From Nakamurella aerolata (GTDB lineage: Bacteria > Actinomycetota > Actinomycetes > Mycobacteriales > Nakamurellaceae), in contig NZ_JABEND010000007.1 in the NCBI RefSeq assembly GCF_013002705.1, positions 1 to 64,000 of the forward strand: a stretch of 64,000 nucleotides of DNA. The letters run 5' to 3'. Every line of letters begins with the position of its first letter. Positions within the stretch are counted from its first letter, which is position 1. Below are positions 63,997 through 64,000 of this stretch, piece after piece. A program made the position numbers and the translations under genes. The notes beneath the pieces are model-generated. The model did not search any database. It saw only the letters and a program-made list of their open reading frames with translations, and was not told the origin of the DNA.

Positions 63997-64000
63997 TGGC

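Overview
This 64 kb window is a piece of a high-GC actinobacterial chromosome. No rRNA, tRNA, prophage, transposase or CRISPR array was recognised. The evidence for an actinobacterium is the very GC-rich codon use, many GTG starts, 4-base start/stop overlaps, a coproporphyrin-type heme pathway with a Cys-rich ferrochelatase, DinB/maleylpyruvate-isomerase-like proteins, a 13E12-type HNH protein, a PASTA-less Ser/Thr kinase, and a gene order close to that remembered for Mycobacterium tuberculosis: era-CBS-ybeY-phoH, hrcA-dnaJ2-rsmE, lepA, rpsT, holA, comEC-comEA, gpgP-rsfS-nadD-proA-proB-obgE. The genus cannot be fixed from sequence reading alone.

Layout. 0-6 kb: a partial HNH endonuclease gene, then on the minus strand phoH-ybeY-CBS/hemolysin-era, overlapping and probably one operon, preceded by a HIT-family gene. 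6-11.9 kb: a large Ser/Thr kinase divergent from an FHA-LuxR fusion regulator, followed by small membrane proteins. 12-17 kb: a TetR regulator with a double palindromic operator, an MMPL transporter and hemW. 17-21.4 kb: a CIRCE element, then hrcA-dnaJ-rsmE-enoyl-CoA hydratase-like. 21.4-32.5 kb: small membrane proteins, DinB, a YdcF/SanA-like protein, lepA, three metabolic enzymes, a TetR/SDR divergent pair sharing two operators, VKOR, and ppk2 coupled to a lipase lipoprotein. 32.6-35.3 kb: rpsT, a lipoprotein and holA.

35.5-46.5 kb holds an almost complete heme pathway: hemA on the minus strand, then hemE-cgoX-chdC-cpfC-hemC-hemD-hemB-hemL on the plus strand, mostly overlapping. Together these convert glutamyl-tRNA to heme by the coproporphyrin-dependent route. 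46.5-53.6 kb is accessory: a dialkylglycine decarboxylase-like enzyme, MarR with a nested palindromic operator and an SDR, three small uncharacterised-family proteins, LysE, a shortened NTF2-like protein and MerR. 53.6-64 kb returns to core genes, with comEA-comEC, gpgP-like, rsfS, nadD, proA, proB and obgE, all on the minus strand and mostly translationally coupled.

The most unusual signal is not a gene. Locus-specific tandem arrays with a period of exactly 15 bp recur at least eight times, both in non-coding spacers and in disordered coding linkers. Related arrays have 12, 18, 27, 32 and 47 bp periods. Other points worth following are the kinase/FHA-LuxR module, a 72-bp symmetric palindromic element, three clear regulator operators, and two very small reading frames.
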